A stretch of 64,000 nt of DNA from Aureibaculum flavum (GCF_016406085.1 NZ_JAEHFJ010000001.1:372001-436000); one strand, 5' to 3'; counted from the first letter of the stretch, positions 8,214-16,791 are shown. The notes: generated from the sequence alone by a model not told the origin. Translations and numbers: made by a program.

Positions 8214-9671
8214 ATGCTCGAAAAAACACATGCCCCTCTTACATTAACCAAAGAGGAAATGCAACAATATGGTTATAAAGTTGTAGATTTAATTGTTTCA
8301 CATTTTGGAGACTTAAGCTCAGCAAAAATAGTTAGTCTTGCTGATAGAAAACAGATGGATGAACTCCTTCAACAACCTATCCCCAATAAACCCAGCTCAC
8401 CAGAGAAAGTACTACAAGATGTTGTCGATAATGTTTTAACCAATGTAGACTTTTTAACACATCCTAAGTTTTACTCGTTTGTTCCTAGTCCAAGTAATTT
8501 TATTAGTGCCATGGCAGACGCTATTGCTTCCGGGTTTAACATTTTTTCTGGTGGGTGGTCAAATTCTCCAGCAGCAGCAGAATTAGAAATTGTTGTGATC
8601 AACTGGTTTTTAGAAATGTTTCATTTTCCTGTTGTAGAAGGCGGCGGTATTTTAACCAGTGGTGGCTCAATGGCAAATTTAACAGCCTTAACTACTGCAA
8701 GGCGTATAAAATGTAAAAACGATTATTCAAAAGCCACCATATATCTATCTGATCAGGCCCATTCTTCGAACATTAAAGCAATTAGGGTATTAGGTTTTAA
8801 GGAACAACAAGTACGGATAATTCCTACAGACATGGAATTCAAAATGTCTTTAAATAAACTTAAAAACGCCATTGCTAAAGATAAAATAGAAGGTAATAAG
8901 CCCTTTTGTATCATAGCTTCAGCGGGCACAACAAATACAGGTACGGTTGATCCCTTAGAAGAAATAGCCGATATCTGTGCCAAAGAAAATTTATGGATGC
9001 ATGTGGATGGTGCGTATGGTGGAGCTGCAATTTTAGCTGACAAAGGAAAAACCTATTTAAGGGGCATTGAAAGAGCAGATTCTCTTACGGTAGATCCTCA
9101 TAAATGGTTTTTTCAACCTTATGAAATTGGATGTCTTTTGGTGAAAAATCACAAATGGTTAAGTAAAACGTTTAGCGAGAAACCCGTTTATTTACGAGAT
9201 ATTGAAGGCAATGAATCTGAAATAAATTTTTATGATCATGGTATTCAATTAACACGTGGTTTTAGAGCGTTAAAACTCTATATGTCTATAAAAACGTTTG
9301 GGTTAGACCAATTTAAAGAAGCCATACAGTCAGGTATTTCACTTACCGAAAATGTAGAAGATTTCTTACGAAAAAGTTCAAAATGGGAAGTAGTTTCACC
9401 TGCAACATTAGCTATTATTAACTTTAGGTGTAATCCGATTGAACAAAACTTAACTGAAAAAGAATTAGATGCGTTAAATCAGTATATCTCCAAAGAAATA
9501 TTAAATTCTCACAGTGCTGTTTTGGTGACTACTATTTTACAAGACCAAGTGGTATTGAGAATGTGTCTTATTAACCCGAGAACTACACTTGACGATATAA
9601 AAGACACGCTTAATTCTTGCGAAAAATTTGCGACAACATTTATAAAAAATATGACCCATGAATCTATATAA
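8214..9671 (+). CDS. PLP-dependent aromatic-L-amino-acid decarboxylase family protein
   Basis: A 485-residue group II pyridoxal-phosphate decarboxylase. Seen in order: an N-terminal helical part; FLTHPKFYSFVPSPSNFIS (substrate loop) near residue 85; GGILTSGGSMANLTAL near 145; WMHVDGAYGGAAIL near 263, where the Asp holds the PLP nitrogen; and SLTVDPHKWFFQPYEIGCLL near 293, with the Schiff-base lysine after the conserved His. Length fits tyrosine/tryptophan/DOPA-type decarboxylases. The exact amine product cannot be read from the sequence. The TAnnTTTA-type sequence and T-rich stretch at 8150-8170 may be its promoter. It overlaps the following lipoprotein gene by 14 bases. Confidence 0.88.
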   Translation: MLEKTHAPLTLTKEEMQQYGYKVVDLIVSHFGDLSSAKIVSLADRKQMDELLQQPIPNKPSSPEKVLQDVVDNVLTNVDFLTHPKFYSFVPSPSNFISAMADAIASGFNIFSGGWSNSPAAAELEIVVINWFLEMFHFPVVEGGGILTSGGSMANLTALTTARRIKCKNDYSKATIYLSDQAHSSNIKAIRVLGFKEQQVRIIPTDMEFKMSLNKLKNAIAKDKIEGNKPFCIIASAGTTNTGTVDPLEEIADICAKENLWMHVDGAYGGAAILADKGKTYLRGIERADSLTVDPHKWFFQPYEIGCLLVKNHKWLSKTFSEKPVYLRDIEGNESEINFYDHGIQLTRGFRALKLYMSIKTFGLDQFKEAIQSGISLTENVEDFLRKSSKWEVVSPATLAIINFRCNPIEQNLTEKELDALNQYISKEILNSHSAVLVTTILQDQVVLRMCLINPRTTLDDIKDTLNSCEKFATTFIKNMTHESI

Positions 9672-10320
9672 ATATTTATTCTTTTTAACATTAATTGCAA
9701 TAGTTGGCTGTACAAAAAAGTCTATAAAAATTCCTGTACTAAATGTTGCGGGTATACAAGATACTATTTATGACAATTCTCAAATTTGGATTTTTGCAGA
9801 AGAAAAAGATGGTGATACCATTGCCACATTAAATAGAAAAAATAGTATTGCTACGACGAGTTGGATCTATAATATTGACAAAAGCTTACCCATGTCTTTG
9901 GTGGTGCCTTATTTACAGAAGCTTACAGAAAAAAGAGAAAAGCCTGCTTTACATGAAAAAGATGAAGACGATTTTAATTACTTCTCTTATGTAGATTCCG
10001 ATGCGAACCTCTTATCAATGGTTAAGTTTGATGTTATTTATTATAATACTAGTAAAACGATGGATACCAATAAATTTGTAAAAGATAATTTAAATAAACA
10101 TGTTGTAATAGATTATAATCAAAATGGTTTGGCTATAAATGACAGCGTAATTTCAATAAACAATTTGAACAACTATTTTATTAACCTATCACCAGAAAAG
10201 GAAATAAATGTCCACTTAACTTTTGATAAAGATATAAAATATAATGACTATTTACTTTTAAAAGCTCGCTTGCAAAACAGCAACAACATTAAGCTTGACA
10301 CCATTGAATTTGTAAATTAA
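9658..10320 (+). CDS. Hypothetical lipoprotein downstream of the decarboxylase
   Basis: A 220-residue protein with a lipoprotein signal: a hydrophobic stretch ending IAIVGC, with Cys18 as the likely lipidated residue. The rest shows no family that I recognise; it is rich in Asp, Lys and Asn and looks like a soluble periplasm-facing domain. The start codon lies inside the end of the decarboxylase gene (overlap 14 bases), so it is co-transcribed with it. It ends 30 bases before the first boundary-like repeat of the accessory region and so marks the last gene of the ordinary chromosome on this side. Confidence 0.7.
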   Translation: MNLYKYLFFLTLIAIVGCTKKSIKIPVLNVAGIQDTIYDNSQIWIFAEEKDGDTIATLNRKNSIATTSWIYNIDKSLPMSLVVPYLQKLTEKREKPALHEKDEDDFNYFSYVDSDANLLSMVKFDVIYYNTSKTMDTNKFVKDNLNKHVVIDYNQNGLAINDSVISINNLNNYFINLSPEKEINVHLTFDKDIKYNDYLLLKARLQNSNNIKLDTIEFVN

Positions 10321-10332
10321 ATTCTAATTATA

Positions 10333-10380
10333 TTTACGGATAGTTCATTTACGTTTGTATAATTGTTGTATGTCATTTAA
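10333..10380 (+). repeat. Left boundary copy of the cassette repeat
   Basis: The segment CGTTTGTATAATTGTTGTAT (10352-10371) is a variant of the boundary found at 13346, 14312 and 15118, whose common core is GTTTATACAATTGTTGT. It follows the last ordinary gene and precedes the hipB promoter region. No matching complementary end was found after hipT. Confidence 0.6.
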
Positions 10381-10404
10381 AAAATCTTGATTAGAATATT
10401 ATAT

Positions 10405-10505
10405 TTATATGCTAAAACATATAAATTAATGTTTTAGCATCAAATTATATCTAATTGCATATAATTTATATATATTTGTTTAATATTATATTTAAAAGCA
10501 TATAA
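10405..10505 (+). promoter_or_regulatory. Candidate HipB operator/promoter region
   Basis: A perfect 12-bp inverted repeat, ATGCTAAAACAT (10409-10420) and ATGTTTTAGCAT (10429-10440), is separated by 8 bases. The octamer GCATATAA occurs at 10457-10464 and 10498-10505 and, inverted, at 10405-10412; the last copy touches the hipB start. A -7-like TATATTTG lies at 10471-10478. Repeated operator half-sites before a HipB-type repressor fit autoregulation. Confidence 0.55.
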
Positions 10506-10714
10506 TGAAGCAATTAGCAGAGTTTGTCAAAGAACGGAGAAAAGAAGTTAATCTGACTCAGAAAGAATTCGCTGAACGAGCAGGAGTAGCACTAACTGTA
10601 GTACGTAAAATCGAACAGGGTAAAACGAATCTAAATATGGATAAGGTAAATCTAGTTCTTAATATGTTTGGACATGAATTAGCTCCTGTTAATAGTAAAA
10701 AACGGGCTGAATGA
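10505..10714 (+). CDS. hipB: HipB-like XRE antitoxin/repressor
   Basis: A 69-residue protein that is one helix-turn-helix XRE domain: VKERRKEVNLTQKEFAERAG then VALTVVRKIEQGKTNLNMDK. HipB proteins dimerise, bind operators before their own operon and repress it together with HipA. The stop codon overlaps the ATG of the next gene (ATGA), giving translational coupling. It is the first of a three-gene unit with a split HipA. Length is at the short end for HipB but normal for the 'y4mF' type found in Bacteroidetes. Confidence 0.85.
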   Translation: MKQLAEFVKERRKEVNLTQKEFAERAGVALTVVRKIEQGKTNLNMDKVNLVLNMFGHELAPVNSKKRAE

Positions 10715-11049
10715 GAAAGGGAAAGGTATTTTATAAAAACCATTTGGCTGGCATTATTACGGAGACGAATGAGGGCGAATATGAATTTCAATATAACAAT
10801 CAATACGCCAAAGATCATCCAAATGACTTCATTACGTTCACTATGCCAGTTAGAGAGAAGCCATATAAAGAGAAGCGACTCTTTCCTTTTTTTGAAGGAT
10901 TGATACCTGAAGGGTGGTTGTTAGATATAGCTTCCAAAAACTGGAAAATCAATAAAAATGATCGTATGGGATTACTTCTGACCTGCTGTCAGAATTGTAT
11001 CGGTGCAGTAAGTGTGGAACCTATAACAGAAGAAGAAAATGGAGCATAA
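10711..11049 (+). CDS. hipS: HipA N-subdomain protein (HipS-like)
   Basis: A 112-residue protein matching the N-terminal subdomain 1 of HipA (the 'couple_hipA' region). VFYKNHLAGIITETNEGEYE is followed by the strand pattern YEFQYNNQY and the motif LFPFFEGLIPEGWLLDIA, in which HipA has 'F.NLLPEG'. The kinase domain is in the separate downstream gene, so this is the split, three-gene form known from the E. coli HipBST system, where HipS rather than HipB neutralises the HipT kinase. It overlaps hipB by ATGA and the kinase gene by 11 bases. Whether it acts as the antitoxin here is inferred from that relative. Confidence 0.8.
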   Translation: MRKGKVFYKNHLAGIITETNEGEYEFQYNNQYAKDHPNDFITFTMPVREKPYKEKRLFPFFEGLIPEGWLLDIASKNWKINKNDRMGLLLTCCQNCIGAVSVEPITEEENGA

Positions 11050-11986
11050 ATGCTTATATTGTTATGAACCTGTTGAAAATGAACTGGACTTTCACGAAAA
11101 GTGTTCAATTGAATTCTTTGGAACACCAACATCTCCTAAAATTGAATATTCGCTTGACCAAATGGACGAACTTGCGAAAAATGTCGTAGAGCGAAGTATT
11201 GCTATCCCAGGAGTTCAGCCGAAACTATCTATGTCTATGGTCAAAGAAACCAAGGAGAATTCGGATACACGACTGACTGTAGTTGGTGCATTAGGTGGAC
11301 AATTTATATTTAAACCACCTACTGACAGATTTCCAGAAATGCCTGAAAACGAACATGTAACAATGCGAATAGGTGAAGCTTTAGGAATTCGAGTAGTACC
11401 ATCATCATTGATTCGAATTTTATCTGGAGAACTTTCCTATATAACTAAACGAGTTGACCGAACAGAAACTGGAGAAAAAATCCACATGCTCGATATGTTT
11501 CAGATCACTGAAGCATTTGATAAGTATAAAGGTTCAATGGAGAAAATTGGAAAAGCATTAGACCACTATTCTAGTAACACATTGCTTGATAAAACCTTTT
11601 TCTTTGACTTAGCTCTTTTCTCCTTTTTAACGGGAAATAGCGATATGCACTTAAAGAACTTCTCGATGATCGAAAGCCCTTCTGGTTGGATTTTGTCTCC
11701 TGCCTATGATCTTTTGAATGTTGCAATTGTGTTTCCAGAAGATACAGAAGAACTTGCACTGACAATAGTTGGGAAGAAAAAGAAGTTAAAACGTGAACAC
11801 TTTGAACAGTTAGCAGAAGGATTAGGATTAACTCCTAAACAAATTAAAGGAGCTTTTAATCGAATGATAAAGAATAAATCAAAAGCATTCAATTGGATTG
11901 ATCGATCGTTTCTATCAAATGAAATGAAAACTGCCTATAAAGAGTTGCTAAAAAGTAGATACAAACAATTAGAACATAAAGAATAA
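11039..11986 (+). CDS. hipT: HipA/HipT-like serine/threonine kinase toxin
   Basis: A 315-residue kinase of the HipA C-terminal family. It opens with a zinc-finger-like CLYCYEPV...FHEKC stretch (residues 5-25), usual in the Bacteroidetes form and absent from E. coli HipA. The glycine-rich, autophosphorylation loop is SIAIPGVQPKLSM near residue 53, with serines that can be phosphorylated. GGQFIFKPP holds the ATP lysine. ITKRVDR, FLTGNSDMHLKNFSM (catalytic Asp and Asn) and SPAYDLLN (metal Asp) complete the active site. HipA-family kinases phosphorylate aminoacyl-tRNA synthetases (GltX for HipA, TrpS for HipT) and stop translation; the target here is unknown. All key residues are present, so it should be active. 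Confidence 0.85.
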   Translation: MEHKCLYCYEPVENELDFHEKCSIEFFGTPTSPKIEYSLDQMDELAKNVVERSIAIPGVQPKLSMSMVKETKENSDTRLTVVGALGGQFIFKPPTDRFPEMPENEHVTMRIGEALGIRVVPSSLIRILSGELSYITKRVDRTETGEKIHMLDMFQITEAFDKYKGSMEKIGKALDHYSSNTLLDKTFFFDLALFSFLTGNSDMHLKNFSMIESPSGWILSPAYDLLNVAIVFPEDTEELALTIVGKKKKLKREHFEQLAEGLGLTPKQIKGAFNRMIKNKSKAFNWIDRSFLSNEMKTAYKELLKSRYKQLEHKE

Positions 11987-12167
11987 GACGAAACCACTAC
12001 TACCACTATCATCCATTGTGTCAGTAGCTAAGCTTCGGGCTTTTACCAAAAATTGCTATCTTTAAACCATGGCTTAATTCTCTTGGAATAGTCCATGCAA
12101 GATCCGATAATTCCACAACAAACCAAATTCATAGACGTTACAGACAATCATAACAAATCAATAATTG

Positions 12168-13229
12168 ATGATAAAGATAAAGGATATAGGAACATTTGAA
12201 AGTGTTCCACAAATTGTTGAAAATATAATTAACAGCAATTTAGAGGCCTTAAACGAGCACTCAAACCAAGGCTGGGATATTGAAAAGTTAATTATTATAG
12301 ATGAATATATAGAAGAAACACCACTTGATTTAGCCTTAATTATGAACGCCTTTGAATCAGTCAAATGGCTTGTAAAAAAAGGTATTGACCTCAATAGAAA
12401 AGAGAATCCAAGTTTTTTGAGAGCAGTGCGATATTGTAATGAAGATATTATTAAATATGTCGTTGCACATGGAGCAAAAGTTAACCTTGTTAATAATGTT
12501 AAATCAGATGCATTTGAACAAGCCCTTTATGGGAAGCAATTTAAGCACCTTCCACTAATACATGAATTAGGCTATTCCGTTAGTGCATATGGAGGAAAGG
12601 CTTTTCGCAAAGTTGTGAGCGACCAAAACTACAAGGCCATTGATTTTTTTATAACAAATGGAGTTGATATTAATTATAATGAACCTGATATGGTTTATTC
12701 CTTTAAACCAACCCCTTTGTGCGTAGCAGCCAGGTATGTAGATTTAAAAATGTGTAAATACTTGATTAATCAAGGTGCTGATGTAACCATCGCTGAAAAA
12801 GACGGCATGCGACCTTATAGTATTGCCATAGAAAAAGGAGACGCTGAAATGGCAATATATTTCAAATCATTAGAGCCAGCTGAATATCACAACTTACAGA
12901 ATAAGTTAGAGGAGTTAAAGCCTTACAAATTACCCAAAGATTTAATTGATTATCTGAGTGGCGATAATTTACATTTAGAATTACCGGATAGCGATTTTGA
13001 GTTCTTTGATTTCTTTTCACTTACTGATACCGTTCCTTTTAAATTTGGAAGAAAAAAACTGTTAAGAATCTCTAAAACATCAGGAGATTATGATCATCTC
13101 ATGCTTGTTTGGAATCCTAAAACTAAAAAAATTGCTTTCTATGATCTAGAACATGAAGAATTGACTGATTTATGTAATTTTAAAGAGTTTTTTAAAAACC
13201 CTGATTTCCATTTAGAAAAAATATTCTAA
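12168..13229 (+). CDS. Ankyrin-repeat protein with SUKH/SMI1-like C-terminus
   Basis: A 353-residue protein. Residues about 45-240 hold four to five ankyrin-type units (e.g. TPLDLALIMNAFESVKWLVK and TPLCVAARYVDLKMCKYLIN). After a linker, residues 250-353 (LPKDLIDYLSGDN, FFSLTDT, LMLVWNPKTKKIAFYDLEHE, LCNFKEFF) look like the SUKH/SMI1-KNR4 fold used by bacterial immunity proteins; this second part is less certain. The frame can also be read from a TTG at 12165, but the ATG at 12168 is the better start. It sits alone between cassette-type spacers. A GTTACAGAC sequence upstream (12137) and GCCTATAAC after the stop (13239) are roughly complementary, as in the neighbouring cassettes. A role in protein binding or toxin immunity is an inference. 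Confidence 0.75.
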   Translation: MIKIKDIGTFESVPQIVENIINSNLEALNEHSNQGWDIEKLIIIDEYIEETPLDLALIMNAFESVKWLVKKGIDLNRKENPSFLRAVRYCNEDIIKYVVAHGAKVNLVNNVKSDAFEQALYGKQFKHLPLIHELGYSVSAYGGKAFRKVVSDQNYKAIDFFITNGVDINYNEPDMVYSFKPTPLCVAARYVDLKMCKYLINQGADVTIAEKDGMRPYSIAIEKGDAEMAIYFKSLEPAEYHNLQNKLEELKPYKLPKDLIDYLSGDNLHLELPDSDFEFFDFFSLTDTVPFKFGRKKLLRISKTSGDYDHLMLVWNPKTKKIAFYDLEHEELTDLCNFKEFFKNPDFHLEKIF

Positions 13230-13238
13230 TAAAAGACA

Positions 13239-13373
13239 GCCTATAACTATGTATAATTTAAAATAACCCGATCTCTTGAGCTTCATAATTCAAGAAAAAA
13301 ACTATAGTAAGTATAATGAATATAAACGCTCCCGAAGTATCGGGATGTTTATACAATTGTTGTAAGCAATTTG
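13239..13373 (+). repeat. Intercassette repeat B with stem-loop and boundary
   Basis: Begins with GCCTATAAC (13239-13247). The shared block GAGCTTCATAATTCAAG (13277-13293) leads to a strong stem-loop, TATAAAC...CCCGA-AGTA-TCGGG...GTTTATA (13321-13353), and the boundary core ending TTGTTGTAAGC (13357-13367). The block and stem-loop recur before the gene at 14365, and the block recurs before the gene at 15256. Confidence 0.75.
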
Positions 13374-13383
13374 AAAAAAACCT

Positions 13384-14061
13384 ATGAAAACACAAAAAGC
13401 ATTAGATAAATTAATAAAATCTGACAAAGACCATAAAGTAATTTCTGCATTTGCAGGAGTAATCTATGAAAACTCTCTGAATATGCAGATTAATGTTATC
13501 GGAGCAATGCACACTTCTAAATGGTTAAAAAATAGAATAAAACCTTTTTGGACAGAATATAATCACGGAACTAGTGAATGGATAGAAAAGTGTCTTAATA
13601 GGGCAATAGATTTTGATTCAGATGATTATGCTGTTTCTGCACTTTTGAATTGTAAAATTCAGTCAGTTATTTTGAGTTTAAAAAAAATGGAAATGATTTT
13701 TATATCTTCTCGCTATTATGAAGATTTTAAAAATGGAAAAGTAAATGTTTTAACATTTGCTAAAAGTATTGATAAACATTCAAGTAAAGTTTTACCAAAC
13801 GTTGTCGAATTTGGCTGGATAGATGGAACTGAAGAAATCATAGATGTTTCTATAATGAGAGCGATGGTTTTTGATACGAAATACGAATTAAAAGACAATC
13901 AAATTTATGGAAAAAACTACTCAACATATTTTCGAAGAGCAACTTTACCTTATGGAAATTGGAATCTAGAAAATTCAGAAGGATTTGAATTAAAAGAAGA
14001 ATGGAGTATTTTTAATAAACTTGAAACTGAAATAAAGAACGAACTAATTACGATTGAATAA
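13384..14061 (+). CDS. Orphan cassette gene, unknown function
   Basis: A 225-residue protein that I do not recognise. It has no signal peptide or membrane segment and is mixed alpha/beta in appearance, with Trp- and Lys-rich stretches (e.g. WLKNRIKPFWTEYNHGTSEW near 55, VEFGWIDGTEEIIDVSIMRA near 142). What is notable is its packaging. It starts 17 bases after a boundary reading TTGTTGTAAGC (13357-13367), and its stop is followed 8 bases later by the exact complement GCTTACAACAA (14069-14079), so gene plus ends form a discrete unit. The real start may be ATG at 13384; a short upstream A-rich stretch could serve as the binding site for ribosomes in this phylum. Confidence 0.6.
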   Translation: MKTQKALDKLIKSDKDHKVISAFAGVIYENSLNMQINVIGAMHTSKWLKNRIKPFWTEYNHGTSEWIEKCLNRAIDFDSDDYAVSALLNCKIQSVILSLKKMEMIFISSRYYEDFKNGKVNVLTFAKSIDKHSSKVLPNVVEFGWIDGTEEIIDVSIMRAMVFDTKYELKDNQIYGKNYSTYFRRATLPYGNWNLENSEGFELKEEWSIFNKLETEIKNELITIE

Positions 14062-14068
14062 AAAAACG

Positions 14069-14334
14069 GCTTACAACAAAGTACGACGGTAAAAAACAAC
14101 CAAAAACACCATTTTTTCACACCACACTTTCACCGCATTAGCTACCCAAGGCTTCTATTTGCTTTATTGTCTTTTTATTGCTACATTTGAAAGGCTGTCG
14201 CTAAATAAAACCTTACTACAACCCTATTGAAGTCCTGTTCACTTTAGCTTCGCAATTCAAGAAAAAAACTATAATAAACATAAAGGATATAAACACCCCG
14301 AAGTATCGGGATGTTTATACCATTGTTGTGGTTA
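14069..14334 (+). repeat. Intercassette repeat C (no gene in 14062-14364)
   Basis: Opens with GCTTACAACAA, the complement of the upstream boundary. The block at 14107-14275 recurs almost unchanged at 14945-15114 (shared landmarks CTTCTATTTGCTTTATTGTC and GAAAGGCTGTCGCTAAATAA). A stem-loop TATAAAC...CCCGAAGTATCGGG...GTTTATA lies at 14288-14319, and the boundary TTGTTGTGGTTA at 14323-14334 starts the next unit. I see no coding frame. Confidence 0.8.
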
Positions 14335-14364
14335 ATTAATAAGTAAATAGTTTAAAATAATGAA

Positions 14365-14787
14365 ATGAATAGAAAAATAATATTCTTAAAAATATTTGCA
14401 CTAGTAATAACAAGCTTTACGTCATGTGATATAATGGAGGGTAATACCAAACCTAAAGAAAAACAATGGGTTTATATCGAATTAAGTACAATCTCAAAAA
14501 CAGATACTACTGACTACTTTTTATATGGTCAAATTAACAAATCAATAATTAATAAGATTAATGATAATGAAGGTGCCAAAGGTTTATTTGTATTATCTAA
14601 TGCAAGATTTACTAATGATGATGAGTTGTTGGAATTATATGAAGATAGACAATTATCAGGTGAATTAGTTTTCAAAATACAAGACATTGAAGAAATCAAA
14701 TTTTACAATGATGATCCAGTAAAATTATTTGACATAAATGAATTACACGAATCTGCAAAAAAGTTGAGAAATAAAAATTATAACTAA
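14365..14787 (+). CDS. Small hypothetical lipoprotein, cassette gene
   Basis: A 140-residue protein with a lipoprotein signal peptide (hydrophobic stretch ending TSFTSC, Cys21 lipidated). The mature part begins IMEGNTKPKEKQW and contains no family that I recognise. Its C-terminus is charged and helical. It forms a single-gene cassette: the boundary before it reads TTGTTGTGGTTA (14323-14334), and its complement TAACCACAACA (14785-14795) includes the stop codon itself. This suggests that the gene travels with its ends. Function unknown; small lipoproteins of this type are common as cassette cargo or immunity proteins, but nothing here proves either. Confidence 0.6.
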   Translation: MNRKIIFLKIFALVITSFTSCDIMEGNTKPKEKQWVYIELSTISKTDTTDYFLYGQINKSIINKINDNEGAKGLFVLSNARFTNDDELLELYEDRQLSGELVFKIQDIEEIKFYNDDPVKLFDINELHESAKKLRNKNYN

Positions 14788-15138
14788 CCACAACACCAGT
14801 AATCGTTGCACAAGCATCAAAAATGACATATTGAACAAATAATCGGCTTGATTGTAGCTGTTTTAAGAGACGCTATATATTTTTTTAAGGAGATTACCAC
14901 CTTGTTTTGCAATTAAGAAGAACTGTGCTAAAAACAACCTACCACACCATTTTTTCACACTACACCTTAACCATAAGTATGACCCAAATCTTCTATTTGC
15001 TTTATTGTCTTTTTATTGCTACATTTGAAAGGCTGTCGCTAAATAAAACCCTACTCCAACCGTATTGAAGTGCTGTTCACTTTAGCTTCGTAATTCAAGA
15101 AAAAAACTATAATTAGGCGTTTATACAATTGTTGTGTG
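14785..15138 (+). repeat. Intercassette repeat D, composite (no gene in 14788-15255)
   Basis: Two modules are joined. 14799-14938 (landmark GTAATCGTTGCACAAGCATC) is shared with the region after the TAC operon (16805-16946). 14945-15114 is shared with repeat C. It ends at the boundary TTGTTGTGTG (15129-15138). It lacks the CCCGAAGTATCGGG stem-loop of B and C. The remaining 15139-15255 is the TAC promoter region. Confidence 0.8.
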
Positions 15139-15219
15139 TCATTTGAATAAAAGATATATAACATGGATATAAGGATTACATTCTTGAAACTTACAAAACA
15201 AAATTTTTCAATTAATTTC

Positions 15220-15247
15220 ACTTATAAGTAAAATATTTATATATTTG
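15220..15247 (+). promoter_or_regulatory. Promoter and candidate operator of the TAC operon
   Basis: A -7 element TATATTTG lies at 15240-15247, 9 bases before the toxin ATG, so the leader is very short. A perfect 10-bp palindrome ACTTATAAGT lies just upstream at 15220-15229, between the -7 and -33 positions, where the HTH antitoxin could bind and repress. Confidence 0.55.
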
Positions 15248-15255
15248 CAAACCAT

Positions 15256-15762
15256 ATGTTTTCAAAATGTCAATTAATAAAAATACCAAAGTTAAGCGGT
15301 TCAAAAGGCTCCATTTATACTATTTTAATTGATGAAGAAGAAAATACATCATTTAAAAATTTTGTTTTAAATAATCAAGATTTATTTAAAAGTGAAATAA
15401 AAGACATAGTTTCACGTTTGAAAACTATGGGTTCTAAAACAGGAATGAGTGAATATTTTTTTAAACTAAAAGAAGGTAATCCAGGCGATGGCGTATGTGC
15501 CCTTTATGATGAAGAAAACAGCAATCTAAGATTATATTGTATTCGCTATGGCTCACAATTAATTATTATTGGTGGTGGTGGTCACAAACCAAAATCAATT
15601 AGAACTTTTCAAGAAGATGCTAACTTAGAACGAGAAAACTACATACTTAGAGAATTATCAAAACTTATAACTGAAAAAATGCGTGATAGAGAAATCCATT
15701 TTAGTGAAGATGGTATGAATTTTGAAGGAGATTTAACAATTGAAAACCTATACTATGAATAA
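15256..15762 (+). CDS. Putative RelE/HigB-superfamily toxin of a TAC module
   Basis: A 168-residue protein. The middle part reads like the toxin core of the RelE/HigB fold: DIVSRLKTMGSKTGMSEYFF, then KLKEGNPGDGVCALYDEENS, then LRLYCIRYGSQLIIIGGGGHK followed by Lys/Arg-rich positions. This is the order helix - (F)KL - LR.(Y)CI - LI..GG..K expected for HigB-like mRNA interferases. The N-terminal 30 residues and C-terminal helical part are extra. The main support is context: it overlaps an XRE-type antitoxin gene (ATG at 15755 inside its last codons), which is followed by a SecB-like chaperone gene. This is the architecture of toxin-antitoxin-chaperone systems. Toxicity is inferred, and the family assignment is moderate. 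Confidence 0.6.
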   Translation: MFSKCQLIKIPKLSGSKGSIYTILIDEEENTSFKNFVLNNQDLFKSEIKDIVSRLKTMGSKTGMSEYFFKLKEGNPGDGVCALYDEENSNLRLYCIRYGSQLIIIGGGGHKPKSIRTFQEDANLERENYILRELSKLITEKMRDREIHFSEDGMNFEGDLTIENLYYE

Positions 15763-16186
15763 ATCAGCAAAAGAAAATTTTGATTTTTTAGATGATATTT
15801 TAGAGGAAATATCACCTGTAGAAATGAAAAAAACGGAACAACGTATGCTTAATGCAGAAAGTATCCGTAAAGCTATGGATGCTAAAGGTTGGAATAATAA
15901 CAGGCTTTTAGAAGCTTTAAATATGAAAAGTCCAAGCATAATAACAAAATGGCTTAGTGGAACTCATAATTTCACTCAAGACACCTTGGTTGAAATAGGT
16001 GTAGTGTTAGATGTAAATTTCTTCGCAATAAAAGAACAAAACATTACAATTAATTTTAGTTTTCCAGTAATGGAAAATAAAACGAGTGGTTTTGATAGCT
16101 ATAGTAGTTTGGATTATATACTTAATTCTCATAAAATAAATGTTCCAGGCTCTAATCAAAATAAATGTAAAGAATATCAAGCTTAA
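15755..16186 (+). CDS. XRE-type antitoxin with C-terminal chaperone-addiction-like tail
   Basis: A 143-residue protein from the ATG at 15755; a TTG at 15740 would add five residues, but the ATG overlaps the toxin stop as expected for coupling. Residues 35-95 are an XRE helix-turn-helix (ESIRKAMDAKGWNNNRLLEA, NMKSPSIITKWLSGTHNFTQ). After the domain comes an extended, hydrophobic, low-complexity tail (ITINFSFPVMENK then FDSYSSLDYILN). In TAC systems such a tail, the chaperone addiction (ChAD) segment, makes the antitoxin unstable unless a SecB-like chaperone binds it. The next gene encodes such a chaperone 2 bases away. The tail function is inference from that arrangement. Confidence 0.72.
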   Translation: MNKSAKENFDFLDDILEEISPVEMKKTEQRMLNAESIRKAMDAKGWNNNRLLEALNMKSPSIITKWLSGTHNFTQDTLVEIGVVLDVNFFAIKEQNITINFSFPVMENKTSGFDSYSSLDYILNSHKINVPGSNQNKCKEYQA

Positions 16187-16188
16187 TA

Positions 16189-16646
<458 letters not shown>

Positions 16647-16791
16647 TATAATGCCCTTTTTATTTCAAAGCTCCTAATTGTAGCACCTAATCTTATATCA
16701 AAACCCTAGTTTTTTTCATTAAAATTAAAAAAAAATACTGAATCAATTTTGTTTTGAATTTTATGATGTGTTTTAAATCGACATAAAACGC

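Noticed and set aside
13321-15130. Spaced repeats that could be a CRISPR array
   Set aside because: Repeats are 140-330 bases apart with genes between them and are not 25-37 base units with unique spacers; no cas genes are present.
15740-15754. TTG start for the TAC antitoxin
   Set aside because: The ATG at 15755 overlaps the toxin stop in the usual coupled way.
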